From positions 186,001-250,000 of the forward strand of contig NZ_DASYDG010000030.1 in NCBI RefSeq assembly GCF_036499745.1: DNA of 64,000 bases, in the 5' to 3' direction. The position numbers and the translations under genes were made by a program. Shown here piece by piece: positions 1 through 7,878 of this stretch. Source of the stretch: Pinirhizobacter sp036499745 (GTDB taxonomy: Bacteria > Pseudomonadota > Gammaproteobacteria > Xanthomonadales > Rhodanobacteraceae). Within the stretch, counting starts at the first letter, position 1. Each line of letters begins with the position of its first letter. Under the pieces are notes generated by a model that saw nothing but the letters and a program-made list of their open reading frames with translations, was not told where the DNA came from and searched no databases.

Positions 1-1075
1 TGACCCCGGTGACGGTTTCGATCCACTTGACGATCCCGGGCAGGTACGCCGACAGCAGCGAGCCTATCCCCACGCCAAAGACGATGCCCACCACCCCCAC
101 CAGCAAGCCCTGCACCATGAAGGTGCCCATGATCGACAGCGGCGTGGCGCCCAGGGTGCGCAGGATGGCGATATCGGCTTGTTTGTCCGTCACCAGCATC
201 ATCAGCATCGAGACCAGGTTGATCACCGCCACCAGGATGATCAGCGAGAGGATCACGAACATCACCTTCTTCTCCATCGAAATGGCGGAGAAGAAATTCT
301 GGTGGCTGTCGTACCAGGTGGTCACGCTGTAGACCTGCCCGAGTTGGTCCACCAGTTCCGCCGCCACCGGCCGTGCGTTGAACATGTCGTCCAGGCGCAG
401 GCGGATGCCGGTGGGGCCGTCCAGATCTGACAGTCGCTCGGCATCGTGGATATTGATCAGGGCGAGGTTGGAATCGAATTCCTGCATGCCCAGTTCGAAG
501 ATGCCGCTGACATGGAACTGGCGGATCGTCGGCAGCGATCCGGATACCGGCGACGACCGGAAATTGGGCACCACCACGGTGACGCGGTCGCCCACGTTCA
601 CACCCAGGTTCTGCGCCAGCTCCTTGCCCAGCACGATATTCCAACTATGGTCGGTAAGATCGGTGAGCTTGCCTGCGACCATTTTCTGGTCGATGTTGGA
701 AACCTTCGGTTCAAGCGACGGCTCCACGCCGCGTACCTGCGCACCACTGGAGCGCGGGCCCTGCATGAACGACTGGATGTCCACATAGGGCGCGGCGCCC
801 TTCACGTGTGGATTGCCGTCGGCGATGTGCACGGCGCGCTGCCAGTCCTGCACCGTTTCGCCCACACCCGAAACGGTGGCGTGGGAAATAGCGCCCAGGA
901 TGCGTGTGCGCAATTCCCGGTCGAAGCCGTTCATCACCGACAACACCGTGATCAGCGCGATCACGCTGATCGAAATACAGGTGATGGCCACGGTGGAAAT
1001 GAACGAGATGAACTGGTTACGGCGCTTGGCCCGGGTGTAACGCAGGCCGATGAATAATTCGAGGGGTCTGAACAT
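1..1075 (-). CDS. Lipoprotein-releasing system permease LolC/LolE family (3' end cut by window)
   Basis: Inner-membrane permease of the LolCDE-type ABC machine that extracts outer-membrane lipoproteins and hands them to LolA. Reading leftwards from the ATG at 1075 gives MFRPLELFIGLRYTRAKRRN, the usual LolC/E start, followed at once by a first membrane segment (FISTVAITCISISVIALITV). A long periplasmic domain follows, and two more hydrophobic segments of the FtsX-type permease domain lie near residues 270-345. The frame is open to base 2, so about 358 residues are seen of a family usually near 415; the end lies outside the window. It is the next gene after ygfX on the same strand (98 nt gap). 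LolC and LolE cannot be told apart here. Confidence 0.88.
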   Translation of the reverse strand, partial: MFRPLELFIGLRYTRAKRRNQFISFISTVAITCISISVIALITVLSVMNGFDRELRTRILGAISHATVSGVGETVQDWQRAVHIADGNPHVKGAAPYVDIQSFMQGPRSSGAQVRGVEPSLEPKVSNIDQKMVAGKLTDLTDHSWNIVLGKELAQNLGVNVGDRVTVVVPNFRSSPVSGSLPTIRQFHVSGIFELGMQEFDSNLALINIHDAERLSDLDGPTGIRLRLDDMFNARPVAAELVDQLGQVYSVTTWYDSHQNFFSAISMEKKVMFVILSLIILVAVINLVSMLMMLVTDKQADIAILRTLGATPLSIMGTFMVQGLLVGVVGIVFGVGIGSLLSAYLPGIVKWIETVTGV

Positions 1076-1173
1076 GCGGCTCAATCGCGGGCGATGGGTG
1101 GTGAAGCATCCGGCATCGGAGTTGCGTCACCGCACCGGGCAGAGTGCCCGAACGCGCCGGTGGCGGCAAGGTA

Positions 1174-1581
1174 TCAGCGTGGATGCTGGCCGGCCAGGCG
1201 TATCCGCAGGTGGCGCCAGGTATCGGCCGGGAGGTCGGAGGCGGTGAGCAAAAGGGTGCGCCTGCCATCCGGGCCGGCCAGCCGCAGTACGATCACGCCG
1301 GCGAATCGGGCATGTCCAACAAGCCGGGCGTCCTTCCGCTCCCTGCCTGGCAGCACCCATGACCACCGGCCGTCACCGTCCCAGGCCACCTGGAAGGGCC
1401 CCCGGAGCGGTCGCCAGGTGAGCCATCCGGCCAGGGCGACCATGACAAGGGCAATCCGGACGGCGTCGGGCAAGCCGCTGGCACCCATGCAGCCGGCCGC
1501 GACCAGCGTCATCGCGCCTACCACCATGCGCATACGCAGCGACGGCGAGTAGTCAAAGTCGATGTCGGGCGCGGATCTCAT
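1174..1581 (-). CDS. YgfX/CptA-like membrane protein
   Basis: Small protein of the YgfX (CptA) type, the membrane partner usually encoded next to SdhE. From the ATG at 1581 it has 135 residues: a short polar start (MRSAPDIDFDYSPSLRMRM), two hydrophobic stretches at about residues 18-55, then a soluble tail with the W-rich pattern (VAWDGDGRWSWVLPG) that YgfX proteins show. It overlaps sdhE by 29 nt, as expected of a coupled pair. An ATG at 1620 would add 13 residues but deepen the overlap to 68 nt and fits the family less well. In E. coli this family has been described as a toxin acting on the cytoskeleton; whether that applies here is unknown. Confidence 0.72.
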   Translation of the reverse strand: MRSAPDIDFDYSPSLRMRMVVGAMTLVAAGCMGASGLPDAVRIALVMVALAGWLTWRPLRGPFQVAWDGDGRWSWVLPGRERKDARLVGHARFAGVIVLRLAGPDGRRTLLLTASDLPADTWRHLRIRLAGQHPR

Positions 1582-1801
1582 CGATGATGCGGGCGAAGTC
1601 GTCGCGCCCTGGCTTTCCATGTCCCATCACCCAATCCCAGAGGTCCGGATCCTGGACGTCGAGTAGTTCGTCGAATGCCTTGCGGGTGGCTTCATCGGCG
1701 GTGGCGAAACGTTCGTCCAGCCAGCCGCCGAACAGCGCGTCCAGTTCGCGTGTACCGCGACGGGCGCGCCAGCGCAGGCGGCGGATGATGGCTTCGTCCA
1801 T
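1553..1801 (-). CDS. sdhE: SdhE, FAD assembly factor for succinate dehydrogenase
   Basis: Cytoplasmic 82-residue protein of the SdhE/YgfY (CptB) family, which helps attach FAD covalently to SdhA. It carries the family pattern RRGTRELDALFGGW near residues 14-27 (the usual motif is RGxxELD) and a conserved acidic, tryptophan-rich middle (DVQDPDLWDWVMG). The start at 1801 lies 17 nt after the sdhB stop, so it is almost certainly co-transcribed with sdhCDAB. Length matches the family. Confidence 0.92.
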   Translation of the reverse strand: MDEAIIRRLRWRARRGTRELDALFGGWLDERFATADEATRKAFDELLDVQDPDLWDWVMGHGKPGRDDFARIIDEIRARHRL

Positions 1802-1818
1802 CGCCTGCGTGTCCCGCT

Positions 1819-2604
1819 TTAAGCCGAACGGCGCTGCACGATCAGCTTCTTGATCTCCGCGATCGCCTTGGCCGGATTCAGGCCTTTCGGGCAGGTGCGC
1901 GCGCAGTTCATGATGGTGTGGCAACGATAGAGTTTGAACGGGTCTTCCAGGTCGTCCAGGCGCGCACCGGTATCTTCGTCGCGGCTGTCGACGATCCAGC
2001 GATAGGCCTGGAGCAGGATGGCCGGACCCAGGTAACGGTCGCCGTTCCACCAGTAGCTGGGGCAAGAGGTGCTGCAGCAGGCGCACAGGATGCACTCGTA
2101 CAGGCCGTCGATCTTCTTGCGGTCTTCCGGCGACTGCAGGCGCTCCTTGTCGGCCGGCGCCGGGCTCTGCGTGCGCAGCCATGGCTTGATCGAGGCGAAC
2201 TGGGCGTAGAAGTGCGTAAGGTCGGGAACCAGGTCCTTCACCACCGGCATGTGCGGCAGCGGATAGATCGGCACCACACCGCCGCTGCACTCATCGACCG
2301 CGCGGGTGCAGGCCAGCGTGTTGGTGCCGTCGATGTTCATTGCGCACGAGCCGCAGATGCCCTCGCGGCAGGAACGGCGCAGGGTAAGCGTCGGATCGAT
2401 CTCGTTCTTGATCTTCAGCAGCACGTCCAGAACCATCGGGCCGCAAGCGGCCATGTCCACCTCGAAGGTATCGGTACGCGGGTTCTGCCCGTCGTCCGGA
2501 TTCCAGCGATAGACCTTGAAGGTACGGGGCTGCTTCGCCCCGGGGGACGCGTGGTGCTTACCGCCCTGGACCTTGGAATTTTTCGGTAGCGTGAACTCGG
2601 CCAC
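1819..2604 (-). CDS. sdhB: Succinate dehydrogenase iron-sulfur subunit
   Basis: Electron-transfer subunit of complex II, passing electrons from SdhA flavin through three Fe-S clusters to the quinone site. Cysteines for the [2Fe-2S] cluster are at 79, 84, 87 and 99 (SCREGICGSC...C). The ferredoxin-like half has CILCACCSTSCP from residue 171 and CHTIMNCARTCPKG from 228, which ligate the [4Fe-4S] and [3Fe-4S] clusters. Total 261 residues, normal for the family. It lies 25 nt downstream of sdhA in the operon and is followed by sdhE. Confidence 0.97.
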   Translation of the reverse strand: MAEFTLPKNSKVQGGKHHASPGAKQPRTFKVYRWNPDDGQNPRTDTFEVDMAACGPMVLDVLLKIKNEIDPTLTLRRSCREGICGSCAMNIDGTNTLACTRAVDECSGGVVPIYPLPHMPVVKDLVPDLTHFYAQFASIKPWLRTQSPAPADKERLQSPEDRKKIDGLYECILCACCSTSCPSYWWNGDRYLGPAILLQAYRWIVDSRDEDTGARLDDLEDPFKLYRCHTIMNCARTCPKGLNPAKAIAEIKKLIVQRRSA

Positions 2605-2629
2605 GATTGCCTCTCCAGATGACGGTTGT

Positions 2630-4417
2630 TTAGTAGACGCGCTTCTTCGGCGGCACGACCTCGACCTCGTCGGTCAGGGTGTACATGTGCACCGGACGGA
2701 AGTCGAAGCGGCTGTTGCCGGCTTCGTCGATCCACACCAGGGTGTGTTTCTGCCATTCGTGATCGTTACGGTCGGGGAAGTCCTCGCGCGCATGGGCGCC
2801 CCGGCTTTCCGGACGCTGCTGGGCCGAGTGCATGGTGGCCACGGCCTGGTCGAGCAGGTTGGCCAGCTCCAGCGTTTCGATCAGGTCGGAGTTCCACACC
2901 AGGGAACGGTCGCTCACCGCGACGTCCTTGAACATGTCGTGGACCTCGGAGATCTTCGTCGAACCCTCGTCGAGCGACTGGCCGGTGCGGAATACCGCGG
3001 CGTCGCTCTGCATGGTCTTCTGCATGGCCGCGCGGATCTCGGCCGTGGGCTTGCTGCCCTTGGCGTAGCGGATGCCATCGAAGCGGGCCAGGGCCTTGTC
3101 CAGCACATTGGCCGGGAGGTCCTTGTGGGCGGTCTCCGGCTTGATCAGCTCGGCGCAACGATGCGACACCGCGCGTCCGAATACCACCAGGTCGAGCAGC
3201 GAGTTGGAGCCCAGGCGGTTGGCTCCGTGCACCGAAACACAGGCAGCCTCGCCGATGGCGAACAGCCCCGGCACCACGGCATCGGGATTGTCACCCTGCT
3301 TGGTCACCACTTCGCCGTGGTAGTTGGTGGGGATGCCACCCATGTTGTAGTGCACCGTCGGCAGCACCGGGATCGGCTCTTTGGTGACGTCGACGCCGGC
3401 GAAGATACGAGCGGATTCGGCGATGCCCGGCAGGCGCTCGTGGATCACTTCCGGCCCCAGGTGCATCAGGTTGAGATGGATGTGATCCTTGTGCTCGCCC
3501 ACACCACGGCCTTCGCGGATCTCGATGGTCATGGCGCGACTGACGACGTCGCGCGAGGCAAGATCCTTGGCGCTGGGCGCATAGCGCTCCATGAAGCGCT
3601 CGCCTTCGGAATTGGTGAGGTAACCACCCTCGCCGCGCACGCCCTCGGTGATCAGGCAGCCCGCACCGTAGATACCGGTGGGATGGAACTGCACGAACTC
3701 CATGTCCTGCAGGGGGAGGCCCGCCCGCAGCACCATGCCGCCGCCATCACCGGTGCAGGTGTGGGCGGAGGTGGCACTGAAGTACGCGCGGCCGTAGCCG
3801 CCGGTGGCCATCACCACGGCATGGCCGCGGAAGAAATGCAGGCTGCCGTCATTCATGTCCAGCGCCAGCACACCGCGGCAGGTGCCGTCGGTGTCGAAGA
3901 TCAGGTCAATCGCGAAATATTCGATGAAGAACGTGGCGTCATGCGCGAGCGCTTGCTGGTAGAGCGTGTGCAGGATGGCGTGGCCGGTGCGGTCGGCCGC
4001 GGCGCAGGTGCGCTGCGCGGTGCCCTGCCCGTAATGGGTGGTCATGCCGCCGAAGGGTCGCTGGTAGATCTTGCCTTCCTCGGTACGCGAGAACGGCACG
4101 CCGTAGTGTTCCAGTTCGATGATCGCCGGGATGGCCTCGCGGCACATGTATTCAATGGCGTCCTGGTCGCCCAGCCAGTCCGACCCCTTGATGGTGTCGT
4201 AGAAGTGGAAACGCCAGTCGTCTTCACCCATGTTGCCCAGCGCGGCGGAGATGCCGCCCTGCGCCGCGACAGTGTGCGAACGGGTGGGAAATACCTTGGT
4301 GATGCAAGCGGCCTTCAGGCCCTTTTCGGCAAGGCCGAAAGTGGCGCGCAAGCCCGCGCCGCCGGCGCCGACCACGATAACGTCATACTTGTGTTGCTGG
4401 ACCTTATAGGCTTCCAT
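2630..4417 (-). CDS. sdhA: Succinate dehydrogenase flavoprotein subunit
   Basis: Catalytic subunit that oxidises succinate to fumarate in the TCA cycle and respiratory chain. The N-terminal dinucleotide-binding motif GAGGAG is at residues 17-22 and the covalent-FAD histidine sits in RSHTVAAQGG at about residue 48. The substrate loop contains HPTGIYGAGCLITEGVRGEGG, and the C terminus has the conserved REDFPDRNDHEWQKHT segment. 595 residues, full length. The ATG at 4417 is 3 nt after the sdhD stop, so translation is probably coupled. Confidence 0.98.
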   Translation of the reverse strand: MEAYKVQQHKYDVIVVGAGGAGLRATFGLAEKGLKAACITKVFPTRSHTVAAQGGISAALGNMGEDDWRFHFYDTIKGSDWLGDQDAIEYMCREAIPAIIELEHYGVPFSRTEEGKIYQRPFGGMTTHYGQGTAQRTCAAADRTGHAILHTLYQQALAHDATFFIEYFAIDLIFDTDGTCRGVLALDMNDGSLHFFRGHAVVMATGGYGRAYFSATSAHTCTGDGGGMVLRAGLPLQDMEFVQFHPTGIYGAGCLITEGVRGEGGYLTNSEGERFMERYAPSAKDLASRDVVSRAMTIEIREGRGVGEHKDHIHLNLMHLGPEVIHERLPGIAESARIFAGVDVTKEPIPVLPTVHYNMGGIPTNYHGEVVTKQGDNPDAVVPGLFAIGEAACVSVHGANRLGSNSLLDLVVFGRAVSHRCAELIKPETAHKDLPANVLDKALARFDGIRYAKGSKPTAEIRAAMQKTMQSDAAVFRTGQSLDEGSTKISEVHDMFKDVAVSDRSLVWNSDLIETLELANLLDQAVATMHSAQQRPESRGAHAREDFPDRNDHEWQKHTLVWIDEAGNSRFDFRPVHMYTLTDEVEVVPPKKRVY

Positions 4418-4420
4418 CGA

Positions 4421-4807
4421 TCAGCTTCCCAACGCGATACGCAGGACGGCGAACACGCCGGAAATAACGCCCGCCACGGCGAGCAGTTTGATGACGATCA
4501 TGGATGTCACTTCCACCCAGCGGGTGTGGACGTAGTCTTCGATCACCACCTGCAGGCCCAGCACCGAGTGCCAGAACGCCGCCACAATGAAGGCAACCAT
4601 CAATATCGCGTTCCAGGGACGCGCGATCGACGCGCGCACAGCCTGGTAATCGTGGCCAAGCAGGCCCAGCACCAGCACCACGAACCACAGCACCAGGAAC
4701 ACCAGCGCGATGGCGGTCAGGCGCTGGTTCCACCAGTGGCCGACGCCCTCCTTCGCCGAACCCAGGCCGCGGGCGCGTTGCAGCGGATTGCGAAGATCGC
4801 GGCTCAT
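4421..4807 (-). CDS. sdhD: Succinate dehydrogenase membrane anchor subunit
   Basis: Membrane anchor that, with SdhC, holds haem b and the ubiquinone site. The 128-residue product has three hydrophobic segments (about 31-52, 67-90 and 100-122) and the histidine of AFWHSVLGLQVVIEDYVH that is typical of SdhD. The start ATG at 4807 overlaps the sdhC stop by 4 nt (ATGA). Confidence 0.93.
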   Translation of the reverse strand: MSRDLRNPLQRARGLGSAKEGVGHWWNQRLTAIALVFLVLWFVVLVLGLLGHDYQAVRASIARPWNAILMVAFIVAAFWHSVLGLQVVIEDYVHTRWVEVTSMIVIKLLAVAGVISGVFAVLRIALGS

Positions 4808-5196
4808 GCGGCGCCTCCCATGAACACATAGGCCCAAGTGGCAAGCGTAAGCACCAGGGAGCCGACGATCGAGAACCAGCTGGCCTTGATGAAGGTACTG
4901 ATGGCGTAACCGGCGCCGGCATCCTGGTACAGGTGGCGCACGCCATTGATGAAGTGGAACCAAAGTGCCCAGGTCCAGGCGAAAAGCAGCGCCAGGCCCA
5001 GCGGCGAGGCCGCGACGGCATGGAAGCTGGCCCAGGCATCGGGCCCGATCGAAATCGCGATGATTCCCCACAGGATCACAAGGCTACCCACCGCAAGGGC
5101 GATGCCGGTGGCGCGGTGCAGGATGGACGTCACCATCTGCGACTGCCACTTGTAGATCTGCAGGTGCGGTGAAAGAGGTCGGGTGGTCTGTGCCAT
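4804..5196 (-). CDS. sdhC: Succinate dehydrogenase cytochrome b556 subunit
   Basis: Large membrane anchor of complex II. The N terminus RPLSPHLQIYKWQ and the segment SILHRATGIAL are the standard SdhC signature, with the haem-ligand region WFHFINGVRHLYQDAG following at about residues 86-101. Three membrane spans, 130 residues. It starts 93 nt after the SdhAF4-like gene and is likely its operon partner. Confidence 0.96.
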   Translation of the reverse strand: MAQTTRPLSPHLQIYKWQSQMVTSILHRATGIALAVGSLVILWGIIAISIGPDAWASFHAVAASPLGLALLFAWTWALWFHFINGVRHLYQDAGAGYAISTFIKASWFSIVGSLVLTLATWAYVFMGGAA

Positions 5197-5289
5197 GGCG
5201 GCTATCCTGGGTGGAATCGCTTGACGCCCTCCCCGACCACCTCATCGACCCATGCGCAACAGCCAGCCATTCAGGGGCCGGCGATGCCC

Positions 5290-5457
5290 TCAGAAGTCGA
5301 TGCAGCGTCCATTCTTTTCCCAATCGCCGTAGCGCGTGGGATCAAGCGGTGGACGCTCTTCCTGTTTCAGGGCCGGTACCGCGGGTGCGGCACCCTGGCC
5401 GGTTTCCACGACCGTGGATTCCGGGGCCTGGGCAGGAGGGGCAGACGTGTCAGGCAT
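5290..5457 (-). CDS. SdhAF4-like (DUF1674) succinate dehydrogenase assembly factor, 55 residues
   Basis: Short gene read leftwards from the ATG at 5457 to the TGA at 5290-5292. The product has a low-complexity Pro/Ala start (MPDTSAPPAQAPESTVVETG) and ends in DPTRYGDWEKNGRCIDF. The closing block RYGDWEKxGRCIDF is the hallmark of DUF1674 proteins, the bacterial relatives of mitochondrial Sdh8/SDHAF4, which protect newly flavinylated SdhA before it joins SdhB. Its place directly upstream of sdhC supports that role. Identification is by motif and context; function is inferred from the family. Confidence 0.88.
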   Translation of the reverse strand: MPDTSAPPAQAPESTVVETGQGAAPAVPALKQEERPPLDPTRYGDWEKNGRCIDF

Positions 5458-5475
5458 GGTTTTCAAAGCCTGCGA

Positions 5476-5504
5476 ATGTTAAACCCTGTGCAACCGCAGC
5501 ACAA
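5476..5504 (-). promoter_or_regulatory. Candidate sigma70-type promoter for the sdh operon
   Basis: On the minus strand a TTGTGC (5499-5504) and a TAACAT (5476-5481) hexamer are separated by 17 nt, about 20 nt upstream of the SdhAF4-like start codon. Each matches the consensus only partly, so this is a weak prediction. The region is the divergent promoter space shared with ygfZ. Confidence 0.35.
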
Positions 5505-5550
5505 CACGAGGGGGCTGGATTGCGCCCGGACACGCCCTAACATCCCCACG

Positions 5551-6378
5551 ATGCAGAGCTCATCGATACCCGCGTCCCTCCTTAGCCTGGACGGTCCCGA
5601 CGCCGCCGCCTTCGCCCAGGCCCAGTTTTCCTCCGACGTGGCGGCGCTGGCCCCGGGGCAATGGCAATGGAGCGCATGGCTCGACGCGAAGGGACGCTGT
5701 CGTGCTTTCCTGCAGCTGGCACGACCGGACACCGACAGCTTCACTGCGCTGCTGCGCGGCGGAGATGCGATGGCCATGGCCCAGGACCTCAAGCGCTTCG
5801 TCTTCCGAGCCAAGGTGCGCATTGCCGTCACAAGCAACATCGAAGTGATCGACGGCCCAGCACTGCCCGACGGCTCCATCACTGTCGATGAAGAAACAGG
5901 TATCATGCTGGGCGCTGGCCTGCGCAGTTGGCACATCGTGGACACAGCACGCGCGCACGTGGACGAACACGCCACGCGCGACTGGATCGAACAGGACATC
6001 AACGCTGGGTTTGCATGGTTGCCTGATGCAGCCATCGGCGAACTGCTACCCCAATCACTGTCCTTCGAGCGCCTGGGCGCCGTCAGTTTCAACAAGGGAT
6101 GTTTCCCGGGACAGGAAATTGTCGCGCGCATGCACTATCGCGGCGCGGGCAAGCAGCACATGCATTCGGTGAGGTTCGACACGATTGCTTCATCTGGTGC
6201 GACATTGCGCCGCAACGACACTTCCGTCGGCATGGTGTTGAACACGCATGTCGTGGAAGGCGCCACCAAGGCGCTGGTGATTCTGAACGATAGTTTTCTT
6301 GGCGATGAACGCTCAGGCATGCTCGATGTCCAAGACATTCAGGCGAACCTTGCATTGCTTCATACATGGCCACATTGA
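5551..6378 (+). CDS. ygfZ: YgfZ/GcvT-like folate-binding protein, Fe-S cluster maintenance
   Basis: Tetrahydrofolate-dependent protein that helps assemble or repair Fe-S clusters in selected enzymes. The decisive motif is FNKGCFPGQEIVARMHYRG near residues 180-198, the KGCxxGQE signature whose cysteine is essential in E. coli YgfZ. 275 residues from the ATG at 5551; upstream in-frame codons lack family similarity. It is transcribed away from the sdh operon, whose SdhB carries three Fe-S clusters, which makes a shared physiological role plausible. Confidence 0.9.
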   Translation: MQSSSIPASLLSLDGPDAAAFAQAQFSSDVAALAPGQWQWSAWLDAKGRCRAFLQLARPDTDSFTALLRGGDAMAMAQDLKRFVFRAKVRIAVTSNIEVIDGPALPDGSITVDEETGIMLGAGLRSWHIVDTARAHVDEHATRDWIEQDINAGFAWLPDAAIGELLPQSLSFERLGAVSFNKGCFPGQEIVARMHYRGAGKQHMHSVRFDTIASSGATLRRNDTSVGMVLNTHVVEGATKALVILNDSFLGDERSGMLDVQDIQANLALLHTWPH

Positions 6379-6511
6379 ATAGATCGAAGGTCATGTGCTG
6401 ATAACGCGTATACACAAATTTCATCCATGGTGCAGCACAAATCAGTTCACGCATGTTGTGAGCCTTTGCTGAACAAGATGGCCTTTGCACTTGCCAATGT
6501 GATGCATCCCC

Positions 6512-6722
6512 CACTAGGCTCCGCCGATCGAATTTGGGTAACGGCGTAGCGCCCCGTTACATGACGCGACGAATCGACTGGCAGTCGAATCGGCGCGACC
6601 CGGCTTGAAGCCGGTGACAATCCGCTGTGGTGCGCCGCCATTGTTTCACGTGCAGGCCGCCCAACTTACAACAGCGAAACGCATTCCCACCGGGCTCGGA
6701 CACCCGGCGTGATAGTCACATG
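6512..6722 (+). ncRNA. Cobalamin-riboswitch-like leader RNA
   Basis: The 475-base gap between ygfZ and the SleB-type gene holds sequence resembling a B12 riboswitch core. GAAGCCGGTGACAATCCG (6607-6624) fits the consensus GAAGCCGGTGnnAATCCG. It is followed by GGTGCGCCGCCATTGT (6629-6644), comparable to GGTCCCGCCACTGT, and by GGCTCGGACACCCGGC (6693-6708), comparable to the B12 box AGCCAGGAGACCTGCC (10 of 16 positions). Upstream hairpins include GTAACG/CGTTAC around 6537-6563. The P5 stem would need a bulged base, so this could be a diverged or decayed element. Boundaries are approximate. I see no gene between 6379 and 6512. Confidence 0.58.
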
Positions 6723-6819
6723 TCGTGACGCCCGCAAACCAGTTGATCGGCGAGCGGTCAATCCAGGTGGCCACGGCCTGCCAGCCGTCCACCGCTACAC
6801 GTTCAAGGCTGCGTCATCC

Positions 6820-6846
6820 GCCTTCAACGGAAAGCAAGTTGGAGGC
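6820..6846 (+). promoter_or_regulatory. Hairpin sequestering the Shine-Dalgarno of the SleB-type gene
   Basis: GCCTTCAAC (6820-6828) pairs with GTTGGAGGC (6838-6846) over nine base pairs including one T-G wobble, with a 9-nt loop. The right arm contains the GGAGG (6841-6845) that serves the ATG at 6854, so folding would block ribosome entry. This is the usual form of an expression platform in translational riboswitches. Confidence 0.6.
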
Positions 6847-6853
6847 AGAACGA

Positions 6854-7285
6854 ATGAAATTATCGATGTTGCTTTGGGTGGCGTCCGTCCTCCCGCAACA
6901 CCTCGCCGACCAGACGTGCCTGGCGACGACGGTTTACCTGGAGGCACGTAGCGAGTCCACCATCGGACAGTATGCGGTGGCGGAAGTCGCGATGCGGCGC
7001 CGCGACCGCAGCAATGAAGGCACATCGGTGTGCGATGTTGTCAGCGCACCACGCCAGTTCGCCATCAGTACCACACCCAAGACGTTTGAAGTAACCGATC
7101 TGACTGCCTGGCAGAAGGCATGGAAGATCGCCGGCGATTCCATCGACAACTGGAACCTGCCAAAGAGCCAGCGACTGGTCTATGTTCCCCGCGCAGACCA
7201 CTTCGCCACGACCTCGGTAAACACCGCATGGTCACGCAACAGGGTGACGACGATCGGCGAACACGCCTTCTACGCCGTCAACTAG
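6854..7285 (+). CDS. SleB-type cell wall hydrolase, probably exported
   Basis: 143-residue protein of the Hydrolase_2/SleB fold, whose members cleave peptidoglycan glycan strands. The N-terminal motif CLATTVYLEARSESTIGQYAV contains the likely catalytic glutamate (E30) in the YLEAR block, and the rest follows the family (VAMRRRD, ...VVSAPRQFA...). The first 18 residues (MKLSMLLWVASVLPQHLA) could be a short signal peptide, though a weak one. The ATG at 6854 is chosen for its GGAGG eight bases upstream; an in-frame GTG at 6725 lies within the leader. The gene stands alone between the riboswitch-like leader and a terminator. Confidence 0.8.
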   Translation: MKLSMLLWVASVLPQHLADQTCLATTVYLEARSESTIGQYAVAEVAMRRRDRSNEGTSVCDVVSAPRQFAISTTPKTFEVTDLTAWQKAWKIAGDSIDNWNLPKSQRLVYVPRADHFATTSVNTAWSRNRVTTIGEHAFYAVN

Positions 7286-7311
7286 CTTTACCCCCAAACC
7301 CAAGCAAAAGA

Positions 7312-7340
7312 AAAGCCCTCCTTGCGGAGGGCTTTTTGTT
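7312..7340 (+). terminator. Rho-independent terminator, usable in both directions
   Basis: AAGCCCTCC-TTGC-GGAGGGCTT followed by TTTGTTT; the left flank is A-rich (AAAAGAAAA), so the same hairpin can end the convergent lipoprotein transcript on the minus strand. It lies 27 nt after the SleB-type stop. Confidence 0.9.
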
Positions 7341-7364
7341 TGGACGTCTGGACGTCCGTTATAT

Positions 7365-7832
7365 CTAGCGGCGGAAAACGTGCCCGTCGCGCACTTCAAC
7401 GTAGTCGCCGCGGCGTACCTGCGGGTCCTCGCGCTGGGTAACGGTGGCAGTGCGGCCATCGTCGAGCCTGACCACGGTCTGGAAGCCCACGTCGTCGCCC
7501 GACTGGTTCTTGCCCACCGCGTTGCCGACGAAGCCACCGGCCACGGCGCCGCCGACGGTGGCCGCGGTGCGTCCGTCGCCATGGCCCACCGTGCTACCCA
7601 GCACGCCGCCGATCACGGCGCCGAGGATGGCGCCGCCAGGAGACGACTGTTTGCGCACATACACCTGCTGGATGTCATCCACCACGCCGCATTGGCCGCA
7701 ACCGCGCGGGGCTTGCTGGTACACCACTTCGCGGCTTTCGTAGCGGCGATGAGGCTGCTCGACGCAGGCAGACAGGCCGACGCAGGCCACGGCGGCGGCA
7801 AGCACGATCCGGGTGACGACTAGGGTATTCAT
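7365..7832 (-). CDS. Glycine-zipper 2TM-domain lipoprotein
   Basis: 155-residue outer-envelope lipoprotein. A signal peptide ends in the lipobox LSAC (cysteine 23). Residues about 66-108 are a double glycine-zipper segment (GGAILGAVIGGVLGSTVGHG, then ATVGGAVAGGFVGNAVG) as in the Rick_17kDa/SlyB-like surface antigens. The C terminus has the VVRLDDGRTATVTQ strand that normally follows. It lies downstream of a paralogue with the same layout (46 nt gap). Function of this family is general envelope integrity; nothing more specific can be said. Confidence 0.85.
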   Translation of the reverse strand: MNTLVVTRIVLAAAVACVGLSACVEQPHRRYESREVVYQQAPRGCGQCGVVDDIQQVYVRKQSSPGGAILGAVIGGVLGSTVGHGDGRTAATVGGAVAGGFVGNAVGKNQSGDDVGFQTVVRLDDGRTATVTQREDPQVRRGDYVEVRDGHVFRR

Positions 7833-7878
7833 GGATTGAATTCTCGCTCAAGGTTGGCGGGAGGGTCGGGAAAATCAA

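Noticed and set aside
2516..4831. 771-codon open frame on the plus strand across sdhA
   Set aside because: It is antisense to sdhA, rich in Gly/Val/His/Arg as expected for the mirror of GC-rich codons, and has no recognisable domain. The same applies to long antisense frames at 9467-11554, 11401-12714, 34589-36061, 38503-40455 and 45678-47639.
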